Part shown: one piece after another, positions 18,650 through 28,973 of the stretch
Layout of the letters: each line of letters starts with the position of its first letter
Numbering within the stretch: position 1 is the stretch's first letter
Assembly (NCBI RefSeq): GCF_001678495.1
Contig: NZ_JTJL01000044.1
Location: 1-38,757, forward strand
Direction of reading: 5' to 3'
Length of the DNA stretch: 38,757 nucleotides
Source of the DNA: Gallibacterium salpingitidis
Lineage (GTDB): Bacteria; Pseudomonadota; Gammaproteobacteria; Enterobacterales; Pasteurellaceae
The notes under the pieces: model-generated
Seen by the model: only the letters and a program-made list of their open reading frames with translations
Databases searched by the model: none
Told to the model about the DNA's origin: nothing
Program-made: the position numbers and the translations under genes

Positions 18650-18732
18650 TAAGCTGAAAATATAAACAAGTCATTTATGCAGGAATAAAGGATTTGTTTA
18701 TATTTTCACAACAACATAAGAAGGAAAGCATA

Positions 18733-19461
18733 ATGAGTCAGTTAAAACCAATTTATAACCGTATTTTACTTAAACTTAGTGGTGAAGCATTACAAGGTGA
18801 AGAAGGTTTTGGTATTGATCCTTCTATTTTGGATCGTATGGCAGCAGAAATTAAAGATTTACTAGAACTAAATGTACAAGTTGCCGTTGTGTTGGGTGGT
18901 GGAAATCTATTTCGTGGTGCGAAATTAGCAAAAGCTGGAATGAATCGTGTTGTTGGCGATCATATGGGAATGTTGGCAACTGTAATGAACGGATTAGCAA
19001 TGCGTGACTCTTTACATCGTGCTGATGTGAATGCGAAATTGATGTCAGCGTTTCCACTAAATGGTGTTTGTGATACTTATAGCTGGGCACAAGCGATTCG
19101 TCTATTAAGACAAGGACAAGTTGTGATTTTCTCTGCTGGTACAGGTAATCCATTCTTTACAACTGATTCGGCTGCTTGTTTACGCGGTATTGAAATTGAA
19201 GCTGATGTAGTATTAAAAGCAACAAAAGTAGATGGTGTGTATGATTGCGATCCTGCGACTAATCCAAATGCAAAATTGTATTCACAATTAACTTACCAAG
19301 AAGTATTGGAAAAAGAGTTAAAAGTAATGGATTTAGCGGCATTTACCTTAGCACGTGATCATGGTATGCCAATTCGTGTATTTAATATGAATAAGCCGGG
19401 TGCTTTGCGTCGTGTAGTATTAGGGGAACCAGAAGGTACCTTAATTACTGATAAAAAATAG
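18733..19461 (+). CDS. pyrH: Uridylate kinase
   Basis: PyrH phosphorylates UMP to UDP and is a hexameric enzyme of the amino-acid kinase fold, unrelated to eukaryotic UMP kinases. Visible landmarks are [11 protein letters not shown] at the N-terminus, [10 protein letters not shown], the GTP/UTP-responsive region near [32 protein letters not shown] and [13 protein letters not shown]. An in-frame start at 18694 adds 13 odd residues; AAGGA lies before the ATG at 18733, giving 242 residues. It is separated from tsf by a strong terminator and probably has its own promoter, which I could not define. frr follows at 74 bases. Confidence 0.97.
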   Translation: MSQLKPIYNRILLKLSGEALQGEEGFGIDPSILDRMAAEIKDLLELNVQVAVVLGGGNLFRGAKLAKAGMNRVVGDHMGMLATVMNGLAMRDSLHRADVNAKLMSAFPLNGVCDTYSWAQAIRLLRQGQVVIFSAGTGNPFFTTDSAACLRGIEIEADVVLKATKVDGVYDCDPATNPNAKLYSQLTYQEVLEKELKVMDLAAFTLARDHGMPIRVFNMNKPGALRRVVLGEPEGTLITDKK

Positions 19462-19535
19462 ATTTAAAAAAGAGCTTACATTAGTTACAATTCGGCAGCA
19501 GTTGTTATTCGACTTAATTTGAAAAGGAAAATAGT

Positions 19536-20093
19536 GTGATTAAAACAATTAAAGATGAAGCGCAGCAACGTATGGAAAAGAGCGTGGAAGCGTTAAAAGG
19601 GCAAATCTCTAAAATTCGTACTGGACGTGCGCATCCAAGCTTATTAGACGGCATCCATGTGGAATATTACGGTGCATCAACTCCATTACGTCAAGTAGCA
19701 AACGTTGTTGCAGAAGATGCTCGTACCTTAGCAATTACTGTATTTGATCGTAGTTTAATCTCAGCCGTTGAAAAAGCGATTATGGCGTCTGATCTTGGTT
19801 TAAACCCGGCATCAGCAGGTACAATTATTCGCGTGCCATTACCGCCATTAACAGAAGAACGTCGTCGTGATTTAACTAAAATTGTTCGTGGTGAAGCTGA
19901 GCAAGGTCGTGTCGCTATCCGTAATATTCGTCGTGATGCGAATGATAAAGTTAAAGCATTATTAAAAGATAAAGAAATCAGTGAAAATGATGAACGTAAA
20001 GCACAAGATGAAATTCAAAAATTAACTGATCTTTATGTGAAAAAAGTGGATGAAGCTTTAGCAGAAAAAGAAAAAGAGCTAATGGATTTCTAA
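19536..20093 (+). CDS. frr: Ribosome recycling factor
   Basis: RRF, with EF-G, splits the post-termination ribosome. It is 185 residues long, the standard length, and shows [15 protein letters not shown], the [16 protein letters not shown] hinge, and the [28 protein letters not shown] helix. The start codon is GTG at 19536 preceded by AAGGA; there is no nearby ATG. A terminator follows. Confidence 0.98.
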   Translation: MIKTIKDEAQQRMEKSVEALKGQISKIRTGRAHPSLLDGIHVEYYGASTPLRQVANVVAEDARTLAITVFDRSLISAVEKAIMASDLGLNPASAGTIIRVPLPPLTEERRRDLTKIVRGEAEQGRVAIRNIRRDANDKVKALLKDKEISENDERKAQDEIQKLTDLYVKKVDEALAEKEKELMDF

Positions 20094-20106
20094 TTGACTC
20101 TATCGG

Positions 20107-20142
20107 TAACTGGCGTGATCGGTTCGCGCCAGTTATTTTTTT
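20107..20142 (+). terminator. Terminator after frr
   Basis: A 9-bp stem (20107-20115 with 20127-20135), an 11-base loop and a following run of seven T form an intrinsic terminator. Confidence 0.9.
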
Positions 20143-20168
20143 ATTTCTAAATCACAAATGCACATATC

Positions 20169-21356
20169 ATGAAAAATATCGTCATTCTCGGTTCTACTGG
20201 TTCAATTGGTCAAAGCACCCTTTCCGTCATTCAGAATAATAAAAATTATCAAGTATTCGCACTAGTCGCTAATAGCAATGTGGAGTTAGTGACAAAACAA
20301 TGTTTAGAATTTGAGCCGTTGTTTGTGGCAATGGCGAATCACGATGCGGCAAAACAAGTAGCAGAAAAATTAAAACGTCAAGGATGTGCTACGGAAGTAT
20401 TGGCTGGTGAAGAGGCAATTTGTGAATTAGCAGCACATGAGAAAGTTGATATGGTAATGGCGGCGATTGTTGGTGCGGCAGGTTTATTGCCAACTTTATC
20501 AGCGATCAAAGCGGGAAAACGTATTTTACTAGCGAATAAAGAATCTTTGGTGACTTGTGGCCAAGTGTTTTTAGATGCGGTGAAAAAATATGGTGCGACC
20601 TTATTGCCAGTAGATAGTGAACATAATGCGATTTTCCAATCTTTACCGGTCGAAGCGCAACAAAATATTGGCTTTTGTGATTTAACTAAATTAGGTGTGA
20701 GTAAAATTGTATTAACTGGTTCAGGTGGTCCATTTAGAACTAAACCACTAGAGGAATTTGAGAGCATTACACCTGCACAAGCCATTGCTCATCCAAATTG
20801 GTCAATGGGAGCAAAAATCTCTGTTGATTCAGCAACGATGATGAATAAAGGTTTGGAATATATTGAAGCACGTTGGTTATTTAATGCGAGTGCGGAACAG
20901 ATGGAAATTATTATTCATCCGCAATCCATTATTCATTCAATGGTGCGTTATATTGACGGTAGTGTTATTGCGCAAATGGGGAATCCTGATATGCGTACTC
21001 CAATTGCGGAAACAATGTCTTATCCTCAACGAATTGTATCTGGCGTTGCGCCATTAGATTTTACTCAATTATCTGAATTAACATTTATGACGCCAGATTT
21101 TCAGCGTTATCCAAACCTAAAATTAGCGATTGAAGCCTTTGATGCAGGGCAGTATGCAACCACAGCAATGAATGCGGCGAATGAAGTTGCAGTAGCGGCT
21201 TTTTTACAGGAGCAGATTAAATTTACGCAAATTGCAGAATTAAATCGTTTTGTGGTAGAGAAAATTCCAAGTCGTGTTATTACCTCTGTGGAAGATGTTT
21301 TGGCTGTTGATAAAATCGCCAGAGAATTGGCAAATGATCGGATTTTAAGTTTTTAA
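20169..21356 (+). CDS. dxr: 1-deoxy-D-xylulose 5-phosphate reductoisomerase
   Basis: Dxr makes 2-C-methylerythritol 4-phosphate, the committed step of the MEP isoprenoid pathway, using NADPH and a divalent metal. The 395 residues include the NADPH-binding [22 protein letters not shown], the metal-binding [20 protein letters not shown], the flexible loop with [21 protein letters not shown], and [12 protein letters not shown]. The ATG at 20169 fits the family exactly, yet no Shine-Dalgarno-like sequence stands before it. The next gene, uppS, uses the downstream isoprenoid product. Confidence 0.98.
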   Translation: MKNIVILGSTGSIGQSTLSVIQNNKNYQVFALVANSNVELVTKQCLEFEPLFVAMANHDAAKQVAEKLKRQGCATEVLAGEEAICELAAHEKVDMVMAAIVGAAGLLPTLSAIKAGKRILLANKESLVTCGQVFLDAVKKYGATLLPVDSEHNAIFQSLPVEAQQNIGFCDLTKLGVSKIVLTGSGGPFRTKPLEEFESITPAQAIAHPNWSMGAKISVDSATMMNKGLEYIEARWLFNASAEQMEIIIHPQSIIHSMVRYIDGSVIAQMGNPDMRTPIAETMSYPQRIVSGVAPLDFTQLSELTFMTPDFQRYPNLKLAIEAFDAGQYATTAMNAANEVAVAAFLQEQIKFTQIAELNRFVVEKIPSRVITSVEDVLAVDKIARELANDRILSF

Positions 21357-21369
21357 TTAATGACTTGCG

Positions 21370-21378
21370 TGGTATATT
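21370..21378 (+). promoter_or_regulatory. Possible extended -10 promoter for uppS
   Basis: TGGTATATT (TG at 21370, hexamer TATATT 21373-21378) is followed by a GC-rich discriminator. The -35 at 17 bases is only T-rich. It would start transcription about 30 bases before the uppS ATG and could feed the whole uppS-to-lpxA series. Confidence 0.4.
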
Positions 21379-21414
21379 GTCGCTCGGCGTTATTCACACT
21401 ATTTTAAATATTAT

Positions 21415-22140
21415 ATGGCGTTAGATCCTGAAAATATTCCTCAACACGTTGCTATCATTATGGATGGAAATGGACGTTGGGCTAAACAAAAAGGCAAATT
21501 GCGAGTTTTTGGCCATCGTAATGGTGCACAAGCAGTAAGGCGTGCAGTGTATTATGCGGCACAAACTGGTATTAAATATTTGACCTTATACGCATTTAGC
21601 AGCGAAAACTGGCAGCGTCCAGAAAATGAAGTTAATGCCTTAATGGATCTGTTTATGCGTATGTTAGATTTAGAAGTCAATAAACTGCATAAAAATAATA
21701 TCCGTTTGAAAATTTTGGGAGATATTTCACGTTTTAGTGATGGATTACAAAAACGTATCCGTACTGCAGAGCAATTAACGCAACATAATACCCAATTAAC
21801 TTTGAATATTGCCGCCAATTATGGTGGTTGTTGGGATATTTTACAGGCGACAAAACGTGTTTGTGCTGACGTGCAAGCGGGTACACTAAATTTACAGCAA
21901 TTAGATGAAACTAAGTTTGCTGAATATTTAACGACAGTAGATCAACCAATGGTTGATTTATTAATTCGAACCAGTGGTGAACAAAGAATTAGTAATTTTT
22001 TATTATGGCAAATTGCCTATGCTGAGCTCTATTTCACAGAGGTGTTATGGCCAGATTTCTCAGAAAAAGAGTTCGAAGAAGCACTGGATTTTTATCAACA
22101 ACGAGAGCGTCGTTTTGGCTCACTTTCTAAAGGATCATAA
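21415..22140 (+). CDS. uppS: Undecaprenyl diphosphate synthase
   Basis: UppS (IspU) condenses isopentenyl diphosphate onto farnesyl diphosphate in cis to give the C55 lipid carrier of wall and O-antigen synthesis. The 241-residue protein shows [15 protein letters not shown] with the catalytic Asp, [14 protein letters not shown], and the C-terminal [23 protein letters not shown]. The ATG at 21415 is the only sensible start, but no purine-rich ribosome binding site precedes it. cdsA follows 12 bases later. Confidence 0.97.
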   Translation: MALDPENIPQHVAIIMDGNGRWAKQKGKLRVFGHRNGAQAVRRAVYYAAQTGIKYLTLYAFSSENWQRPENEVNALMDLFMRMLDLEVNKLHKNNIRLKILGDISRFSDGLQKRIRTAEQLTQHNTQLTLNIAANYGGCWDILQATKRVCADVQAGTLNLQQLDETKFAEYLTTVDQPMVDLLIRTSGEQRISNFLLWQIAYAELYFTEVLWPDFSEKEFEEALDFYQQRERRFGSLSKGS

Positions 22141-22152
22141 TAGGAGTTTATT

Positions 22153-23019
22153 TTGTTAAAGGCTCGAATTTTGTCGGCATTAGTATTAGTTAGCCTAGTA
22201 TTTATTGTATTGTTTGTGTTTCCACCTTTGTTATTCGCCAGTACTTGTGCTTTATTAATCGTGTTGGCAGTTTGGGAATGGACACAATTTGCAAAAATTA
22301 AACAACCTATTTTACGTTGGATCATTACCAGTATTGCAGCAGCTTTTCTCTATTTATTTATTTATGCCAATAGTGATTTTATTGCCAGCGGTAAAATTCT
22401 CAATAATCTCTCCGAATTATTGATCGTCTCTTCGTTGTTATGGTGGTTGATTGCTTTAGTATTGGTACTCACTTATCCGAAAAGTACTGCTTTTTGGGGA
22501 AATTCAACTATTGCGCAATTACTGTTTGCTTTCTTTACTTTAGTGCCTTTCTTCCTAAGTTTATTAGCATTACGCTTCTATCAATATAATAGCAGTTCAT
22601 ATCAAGGTATTACTTTATTGTTATATGTATTCTTATTAGTTTGGGCGGCAGATACCGGTGCTTATTTTGCTGGACGTAAATTTGGTAAACATAAATTAGC
22701 TGAAACAGTTTCACCGAAAAAAACTTGGGAAGGTGTGATTGGCGGTATTATTTTAACCGTAGTGGTAGCAGCAATCTTTTTAACGATTACCCCATTATAT
22801 GAAGCTAGTAATTTATCTTTTATGGAATTAGTGGCGGTATCGGTATTAACTGTTATTGTTTCTATTTTGGGAGATTTAACAGAAAGTATGTTTAAGCGCC
22901 ATTGTGGTATTAAAGATAGTAGCCAACTTATCCCAGGACATGGCGGAATTTTAGATCGGGTAGATAGTTTAACTGCGGCATTACCGGTATTTAGTGCCTT
23001 TTTCTTTATCTTAACTTAA
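22153..23019 (+). CDS. cdsA: Phosphatidate cytidylyltransferase
   Basis: CdsA makes CDP-diacylglycerol from phosphatidate and CTP, the branch point for all phospholipids. The 288 residues form about eight transmembrane helices and carry the family signature near the C-terminus, ILGDLTESMFKRHCGIKDSS followed by PGHGGILDRVDSL. The start is TTG at 22153, six bases after TAGGAG; no ATG is available. It ends exactly where the rseP region begins. Confidence 0.96.
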   Translation: MLKARILSALVLVSLVFIVLFVFPPLLFASTCALLIVLAVWEWTQFAKIKQPILRWIITSIAAAFLYLFIYANSDFIASGKILNNLSELLIVSSLLWWLIALVLVLTYPKSTAFWGNSTIAQLLFAFFTLVPFFLSLLALRFYQYNSSSYQGITLLLYVFLLVWAADTGAYFAGRKFGKHKLAETVSPKKTWEGVIGGIILTVVVAAIFLTITPLYEASNLSFMELVAVSVLTVIVSILGDLTESMFKRHCGIKDSSQLIPGHGGILDRVDSLTAALPVFSAFFFILT

Positions 23020-23031
23020 TTGGATATCAAT

Positions 23032-24372
23032 ATGTTTTCATTCTTGTGGACTATTGCTTCTTTTATCGTTGTCATTGCTATTTTGGTATTTGTACACGAG
23101 TTAGGGCATTTTTGGGTAGCAAGAAAATGTGGCGTTTCTGTACAACGTTTTTCGATTGGGTTTGGTAAAGTATTATGGCGAAAAACCGACAAGTATGGCA
23201 CCGAGTTTGTGGTATCTCTGATCCCACTTGGTGGATATGTTCGTATGTTGGATGAACGGAATGAAGATGTTCCACCGTCTTTATTAGCAAAAGCATTCAA
23301 TCGTCAACCAGTGCGTTCAAGAATTATGATCTATGCTGCTGGTCCATTGGCTAACTTTTTATTTGCACTTGTTGCATTTTGGTTGGTTTATTTAATAGGA
23401 ATTCCTACCTTAAAACCGATTATTGCAGATGTTCGTCAAGATTCACTCGCCGCGCAAGCCGCTATACCTAACAATTACCGCATTACCGCTATTGATAATG
23501 AGCCGATTCATAATTGGGAAGATGTAAATTTAGTTTTAGCTGCCAAAATGGGTGATGGTGAAGTTGAGATTAATTTGCAAGATGTTGATTCAGATAGAAC
23601 AATTCAACGTCGTGTGAATTTAACAGATTGGAAATTTGATCCAAGTAATGAAACTGGATTTACTGCATTGGGGATAGAACCTAAACGAGCGAAAGTCGAT
23701 AATATTATTGCAAAGGTATCGGAGAACTCTCCTGCGGCAAAAAGTGGTTTGCAAATTGGCGATAAAATCATTGCAGTAAATGGTGAAAAAGTGGATTGGC
23801 AGCAATTTGTTGCACAAATTCAAAAACACCTCAACCAAACTATGCAAGTGACGATCGAACGTCATTCATCACTACAAACAATCGCATTAACACCTCAGCT
23901 TAATGAAAAAGGAAAACCTTTTGTGGGATTAATGCCAGTGGTTCATTCACTTAATCAACAAGATATTGAAGTGCAACGTTATGGCTTATTTTCTGCCTTA
24001 TCGCACTCTTGGCAAATGGTCGGACAACTTTCATGGGCAACAATTAAAATTATTGGAAAACTTTTTACTGGGGAAGTGAGTCTAAACAGCCTGGGTGGTC
24101 CAATTTCTATTGCGCAAGGAGCGGGGATATCATCTGAAAATGGATTGACTTACTTTTTGCGTTTTATGGCACTCATTAGTGTCAATTTAGGCATTATGAA
24201 TCTATTTCCATTGCCGGTATTAGATGGCGGACAACTTGTCTTCCTTTTTATTGAAGGATTAACGAAAAAACCTGTACCAGAAAAAATACAGAATATTGCA
24301 TATCGTATTGGGGTTGCACTATTGTTATGGCTTACAGTTTTTGTGTTATTTAATGATATAATGCGTTTATAA
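23032..24372 (+). CDS. rseP: RIP metalloprotease RseP
   Basis: RseP is a site-2-type intramembrane zinc protease that trims anti-sigma factor RseA in the sigma-E envelope stress response and clears signal peptide remnants. The HELGH zinc motif is in the first helix (VHELGHFWVARKCG), two PDZ domains lie in the periplasmic middle (one around AKSGLQIGDKIIAVNGEKV), and the third ligand region is MNLFPLPVLDGGQL. The ATG at 23032 (446 residues) fits better than a TTG four codons earlier that touches the cdsA stop. Its neighbours cdsA and bamA are the usual ones. Confidence 0.96.
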   Translation: MFSFLWTIASFIVVIAILVFVHELGHFWVARKCGVSVQRFSIGFGKVLWRKTDKYGTEFVVSLIPLGGYVRMLDERNEDVPPSLLAKAFNRQPVRSRIMIYAAGPLANFLFALVAFWLVYLIGIPTLKPIIADVRQDSLAAQAAIPNNYRITAIDNEPIHNWEDVNLVLAAKMGDGEVEINLQDVDSDRTIQRRVNLTDWKFDPSNETGFTALGIEPKRAKVDNIIAKVSENSPAAKSGLQIGDKIIAVNGEKVDWQQFVAQIQKHLNQTMQVTIERHSSLQTIALTPQLNEKGKPFVGLMPVVHSLNQQDIEVQRYGLFSALSHSWQMVGQLSWATIKIIGKLFTGEVSLNSLGGPISIAQGAGISSENGLTYFLRFMALISVNLGIMNLFPLPVLDGGQLVFLFIEGLTKKPVPEKIQNIAYRIGVALLLWLTVFVLFNDIMRL

Positions 24373-24428
24373 TATGGCAGTGAAATTTAGTTTTGGCTGT
24401 TATTAAAGAAACAACAGGATTGAGCAAT

Positions 24429-26837
24429 ATGAAGAAACTTTTATTAACCAGTTTATTATTTACTAGTACCGCAACTTTTGCTGCACCATTTGTCGTCAAA
24501 GACATTCGTATTGATGGTGTTTCCGAAGGCAATAAAGGCGCAATTATGGCAGCCTTGCCAATTAAAGTTGGACAAAGAGTGACCGATAAAGACATTTCTG
24601 ATCTAGTACGTGCGTTATATCTCAATGGCTCATTTACGAATGTTCAAGCTTCTCAAGAAGGTAATACCTTAGTTCTTCATATTGCGGAAAGAGCAGTAAT
24701 TAACAGTTTAGAATTCTCTGGTAATGATTCTATTCCAAAAGATGCACTACAAGACAATCTTAAAGCAAATGATATTAAAGAAGGTAGTTTGTTAAATCGT
24801 GAAAAACTTGATGCTTTTAAAGCCGAATTGGAAAATTATTACCATTCTATTGGTTTCTACAATGCGAAAGTAAATTTTGATATTGAACAAGTGGCAAGTA
24901 ATCAAGCTAATGTAAAACTGAATATTGTTGAAGGTGATCGAGCTTTAGTTAAAGAGATTAATTTTGAAGGTAATAAAGCCTTTGACAGCAAAACATTGTT
25001 AGATCAAATGGAAGTTCAACCAGATGTTTCTTGGTGGAATTTATTTGCAAGTAGTAAATTGGATCAACAAAAATTCCAAAACGATTTACAAGCAATTAAA
25101 ACCTTCTATTTAAATAAAGGTTATCCAAAATTTAATATCACTGATGTAAAAACCAAAGTAAGTGATGATAAAAAAGATATCGCAATTACGATTGATGTAG
25201 CGGAAGGCGAACAATATAAAGTTAGTGGTGTTCGTATTGTCGGTGATACTGCGGGATTAATGCCGCAAATGGAACCGTTATTGAAAAAAATCTATGTGGG
25301 TGAATTATTCAATGGCGATAATGCGAAAGATGTTGAAGAGGGTATTAAGAACATTCTTGGCGATAACAGCTATGCTGCACCGCAAGTGAATTTAGTGCCT
25401 GAATTTGATGAAGAAAAACATGAAGTAAATTTAACTTATGTGGTTGATGCTGGACATCGTTATTATGTACGTAATATTTTATTCCAAGGTAATGACGCCA
25501 GTGCGGATAAAACTTTACGTCAAGAAATGCGTCAACAAGAAGGAGCTTTATACTCTTTATCAGCAATTCAACAAGGTAAACTTCGTTTAGAACGTACTGG
25601 TTTCTTTGAAACTGTTGATACTACAACAGAAATGGTTAAAGGCGCTAATGACCAAATGGATGTGATTTATAAGGTAAAAGAGCGTAATACAGGTAGTATT
25701 AACTTTGGTATCGGTTATGGTACAGAAAGTGGTTTAAGTTATAACGCCAGTGTCAAACAAGATAACTTCTTAGGAACAGGGGCATCAGCAAGCTTATCAG
25801 GAACACGAAATGACTATGGTATGAGCATTGCTTTAGGTTATAACGAACCATACTTTACTAAAGATGGTGTAAGTCTTGGTGGTAATGTTTATTACGAAAA
25901 ATATGATAACTCTAAGAACAACTATCAAGCGTCATATTCTAAAACTTCTTATGGGATCGATACCACACTAGGTTTCCCAGTGGATGAAAATAACTCTTAC
26001 TATTTAGGTTTGGGTTATGCACACAATAAATTAAAAGAAATCCAACCTGAATATAGTCGTGCACTCTACTTAAATTCAATTGAAGCAAAAGAGTGGGAAT
26101 TTTCTAACCATGATTTTGATTTTAGTTTAGGTTGGGGCTATAACAGCTTAAATCGTGGTTTCTTTCCAACCAAAGGGATTAAAGCGAATATTGGCGGACG
26201 TATTAGTATTCCTGGTTCAGACAATAAATACTATAAATTAAATGCCAATATCCTTGGTTATTATCCATTAAATCGTGCGGAAACTTGGGTGCTTTCTGGT
26301 AAAGCAAGCTTAAGTTATGCTAATGGCTTTGGCGGTAAGAAATTACCATTCTATCAATACTATACTGCCGGTGGTATTGGTTCATTACGTGGATTCTCTT
26401 ATGGTTCAGTAGGTCCAAACGCGTTTTATCTTTCAGAAAATGCTCCAGCTGGATGTAAAGATGGAGCAATTCATGATGAATTTATATGCTATGTAAATGG
26501 TATGAGTTCAGATGTGGTTGGTGGTAACGCAATGGCTACTACCAGTGTAGAATTAATCGTACCAACGCCATTTGTAAGTGATAAAAATCAAACAACCGTA
26601 AGAACCTCATTCTTTGTTGATGCGGCGAGTGTTTGGAATACTCATTGGGATAAATCATATTCTGTGAACGGTATTCCTGATTACAGTGATCCAAGTCGTG
26701 TTAGAGCGTCAACAGGGATTTCATTCCAATGGCAATCGCCAATTGGACCATTGGTTTTCTCTTATGCGAAACCAATCAAAAAATATGAAGGTGATGATGT
26801 AGAACAGTTCCAATTTAGCATTGGTGGAACATTCTAA
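24429..26837 (+). CDS. bamA: Outer membrane protein assembly factor BamA
   Basis: BamA inserts beta-barrel proteins in the outer membrane. The mature protein follows a signal peptide ending TFAAP; five POTRA domains cover about residues 20-420 (opening VKDIRIDGVSEGNK) and a 16-stranded barrel completes 802 residues. The loop-6 motif appears as LRGFSYG and the C-terminus ends in Phe (FSIGGTF), the signal for its own assembly. An in-frame TTG 12 codons upstream is not used: the ATG at 24429 starts a clean signal peptide with AGGA before it. This is the D15/Oma87 antigen of Pasteurellaceae. It is followed by skp. Confidence 0.97.
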   Translation: MKKLLLTSLLFTSTATFAAPFVVKDIRIDGVSEGNKGAIMAALPIKVGQRVTDKDISDLVRALYLNGSFTNVQASQEGNTLVLHIAERAVINSLEFSGNDSIPKDALQDNLKANDIKEGSLLNREKLDAFKAELENYYHSIGFYNAKVNFDIEQVASNQANVKLNIVEGDRALVKEINFEGNKAFDSKTLLDQMEVQPDVSWWNLFASSKLDQQKFQNDLQAIKTFYLNKGYPKFNITDVKTKVSDDKKDIAITIDVAEGEQYKVSGVRIVGDTAGLMPQMEPLLKKIYVGELFNGDNAKDVEEGIKNILGDNSYAAPQVNLVPEFDEEKHEVNLTYVVDAGHRYYVRNILFQGNDASADKTLRQEMRQQEGALYSLSAIQQGKLRLERTGFFETVDTTTEMVKGANDQMDVIYKVKERNTGSINFGIGYGTESGLSYNASVKQDNFLGTGASASLSGTRNDYGMSIALGYNEPYFTKDGVSLGGNVYYEKYDNSKNNYQASYSKTSYGIDTTLGFPVDENNSYYLGLGYAHNKLKEIQPEYSRALYLNSIEAKEWEFSNHDFDFSLGWGYNSLNRGFFPTKGIKANIGGRISIPGSDNKYYKLNANILGYYPLNRAETWVLSGKASLSYANGFGGKKLPFYQYYTAGGIGSLRGFSYGSVGPNAFYLSENAPAGCKDGAIHDEFICYVNGMSSDVVGGNAMATTSVELIVPTPFVSDKNQTTVRTSFFVDAASVWNTHWDKSYSVNGIPDYSDPSRVRASTGISFQWQSPIGPLVFSYAKPIKKYEGDDVEQFQFSIGGTF

Positions 26838-26846
26838 GAAATTTAT

Positions 26847-26872
26847 GAGAACTTATCACAAAATAAGTTCTC
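26847..26872 (+). other. Perfect hairpin between bamA and skp without a T-run
   Basis: A 10-bp perfect stem (26847-26856 with 26863-26872) encloses a six-base loop. The following bases, TAAAACAACCCG, lack a T-tract, so it is not a normal intrinsic terminator. It may protect an mRNA end or mark a processing point between two genes with different expression needs. Confidence 0.6.
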
Positions 26873-26916
26873 TAAAACAACCCGTTTTCAATTAAAAATA
26901 TACTCTAGGAGTTTTT

Positions 26917-27441
26917 ATGAAAAAATCTTTAAAAGTTGCAGGATTAACTTTAGCGTTAGCAAGTGGTGCATTATTCGCTTCAGCAGCAAATGCAGAAGAG
27001 AGCATTGCATTTATTAATTCAGCATATATTTTCCAAAATGCACCAGAACGCCAAGCTGCAATGAAGAAATTAGATGATGAATTCAAGGCACCAGTTGAAC
27101 AACTACGTGCTAAAGAAAAAGCTATCGTAGACAAAATCCAAGCGTTACAAAAAGATGGTAAAAATTTACGTCAAGCAGATATCAAAAAACGTGAAGATGA
27201 AATCAATAAATTACGTGCAGACTACGATAAAGAAGCTGGCGAATTACAACAAAAAATCAATGCACGTCGTGCAGAAGAAGATAATAAAGTTGTAGAGTCT
27301 ATCCAAAAAGTTGTTAATGATATTGCAAAAGAGAAAAAATATACTTTTGTAATTGATGCTAACGCTGTTGCTTTCGCAGTAGATGGTAAAAATATTACTA
27401 AAGACGTAATGGATAAACTTGCACCAGCAGCTAAAAAATAA
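26917..27441 (+). CDS. skp: Periplasmic chaperone Skp (OmpH)
   Basis: Skp is a trimeric chaperone that holds unfolded outer-membrane proteins on their way to BamA. The 174-residue precursor has a cleavable signal peptide ending ANAEE near residue 26, a first strand SIAFINSAYIFQNAPE, long charged coiled-coil arms (about 50-140) and a C-terminal strand TFVIDANAVAFAV. The length is slightly above the E. coli protein (161). TAGGAG precedes the ATG. bamA upstream and lpxD downstream are conserved neighbours. Confidence 0.95.
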   Translation: MKKSLKVAGLTLALASGALFASAANAEESIAFINSAYIFQNAPERQAAMKKLDDEFKAPVEQLRAKEKAIVDKIQALQKDGKNLRQADIKKREDEINKLRADYDKEAGELQQKINARRAEEDNKVVESIQKVVNDIAKEKKYTFVIDANAVAFAVDGKNITKDVMDKLAPAAKK

Positions 27442-27459
27442 TAGAGGTTAGCTGAAATT

Positions 27460-28494
27460 ATGCAACAATACCGTCTAAGTGATTTGGCGGAAAAAGTCGG
27501 CGGTACTCTTAAGGGTAACGCCGATATTTTCGTTGAAAGTATTGCTCCTTTAGAACGAGCAACATCACAACATTTAACTTTTATCTCAAATCCGAAATTT
27601 CGTCCATTGCTTGCAGAAAGCCAAGCAGGTGTATTATTAGTTAGTGAAGCTGATATCCCTTATTGTGCTGAGAAGCAAAATATTATTGTGGTCAAAGATC
27701 CTTATGTAGCTTATGCGATTTTGGCACAATATATGGACAATACGCCAAAACCGGCAACAGATATTGCTGCGAGTGCAGTGATTTCACCAACTGCAGTATT
27801 AGGAAAAAATGTCAGTATTGGTGCTAATGCGGTGATTGAAGATGGTGTCGTATTAGGTGATGATGTTTGCATTGGTGCAGGTTGTTTTATTGGCAAAAAT
27901 GCGAAAATTGGCGCAAGAACAAAATTGTGGGCAAACGTTTCTGTTTATCATGCAGTAGAAATTGGTACAGATTGCTTAATTCAATCTTCAGCGGTAATTG
28001 GCAGCGATGGTTTCGGTTATGCGAATGAACGTGGAAAATGGATTAAAATTCCACAAACTGGGACAGTGATTATTGGTAATCATGTAGAAATTGGTGCTTG
28101 CACTTGTATCGATCGCGGCGCATTAGATGCAACAGTGATCGAAGATAATGTGATTATTGATAATCTTTGTCAAATTGCACATAACGTACATATTGGCACA
28201 GGTACTGCCGTTGCTGGTGGTGTTATTATGGCTGGTAGTTTGCATGTTGGACGTTATTGTTTAATTGGCGGCGCAAGTGTAATTAATGGACATATGGAAA
28301 TTTGCGATGGTGTAACTGTGACCGGTATGGGCATGGTGATGCGGCCAATTACTGAGCCAGGCGTTTATTCTTCAGGTATTCCATTACAACCTAATAAAGA
28401 GTGGCGTAAGACTGCGGCGCTAACATTAGGCATCAATGAAATGAATAAACGACTAAAAGAATTAGAAAAACAAATGAAAAATATCAGCAAATGA
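27460..28494 (+). CDS. lpxD: UDP-3-O-(3-hydroxyacyl)glucosamine N-acyltransferase LpxD
   Basis: LpxD adds the N-linked 3-hydroxyacyl chain to UDP-3-O-acylglucosamine in lipid A synthesis. The 344-residue protein has an N-terminal uridine-binding domain (about 1-100), a left-handed beta-helix of many hexapeptide repeats (about 105-300, e.g. [14 protein letters not shown]) with the catalytic His in [10 protein letters not shown], and a C-terminal helix. GAGG is 12 bases before the ATG, a rather long spacing. The gene lies 18 bases after skp. Confidence 0.97.
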   Translation: MQQYRLSDLAEKVGGTLKGNADIFVESIAPLERATSQHLTFISNPKFRPLLAESQAGVLLVSEADIPYCAEKQNIIVVKDPYVAYAILAQYMDNTPKPATDIAASAVISPTAVLGKNVSIGANAVIEDGVVLGDDVCIGAGCFIGKNAKIGARTKLWANVSVYHAVEIGTDCLIQSSAVIGSDGFGYANERGKWIKIPQTGTVIIGNHVEIGACTCIDRGALDATVIEDNVIIDNLCQIAHNVHIGTGTAVAGGVIMAGSLHVGRYCLIGGASVINGHMEICDGVTVTGMGMVMRPITEPGVYSSGIPLQPNKEWRKTAALTLGINEMNKRLKELEKQMKNISK

Positions 28495-28516
28495 TAAATG
28501 ATTGAGGGCAACCAAA

Positions 28517-28972
28517 GTGACAATTGAACGAGAACCAAGAATAGTTGATATCGATGAGATTATGCAGCTTTTGCCACACCGTTACCCATTTTTATTGGTT
28601 GATCGTGTGTTAGATTTTGAGGAAGGAAAATGGCTCAAAGCGATAAAAAATATCAGTGTAAATGAACCTTGTTTTACCGGACATTTCCCACAAAAACCGA
28701 TTTTCCCTGGTGTATTGATTCTTGAAGCGTTAGCGCAAGCAGCTGGTGTGTTAGCATTCAAAACAACACAACTTTCACCAAATGAATTGTATTATTTCGC
28801 TGCCATTGATAATGCACGTTTTAAAAAGCCAGTATTCCCAGGTGATCAACTGGTGTTAAAGATTGAGTTTGAACGTGAAAGACGTGGTGTGATGCGTTTT
28901 AAAGGAATTGCCACCGTTGATGGCCAATTAGTTTGTGAAGCCGATTTAATGTGTGCTAGACGAGGAGTTTAA
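28517..28972 (+). CDS. fabZ: 3-hydroxyacyl-ACP dehydratase FabZ
   Basis: FabZ dehydrates 3-hydroxyacyl-ACP in fatty-acid elongation and so competes with LpxA and LpxD for 3-hydroxyacyl-ACP. The 151-residue hotdog protein shows [17 protein letters not shown] and the catalytic His and Glu in [23 protein letters not shown]. Longer in-frame codons exist from TTG 28502, but GAGGG stands eight bases before the GTG at 28517, giving the family-like start [15 protein letters not shown]. The stop codon is one base before the lpxA ATG. Confidence 0.95.
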   Translation: MTIEREPRIVDIDEIMQLLPHRYPFLLVDRVLDFEEGKWLKAIKNISVNEPCFTGHFPQKPIFPGVLILEALAQAAGVLAFKTTQLSPNELYYFAAIDNARFKKPVFPGDQLVLKIEFERERRGVMRFKGIATVDGQLVCEADLMCARRGV

Positions 28973-28973
28973 G

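Noticed and set aside
26899..26904. TATACT before skp as a promoter -10
   Set aside because: A start about 7 bases downstream would fall within the ribosome binding site, leaving skp with almost no leader.
27760..28320. Repetitive GGT/ATT-rich pattern as a DNA repeat
   Set aside because: It reflects the hexapeptide repeats of LpxD (and likewise LpxA at about 28990-29500) at protein level, not a nucleotide repeat.
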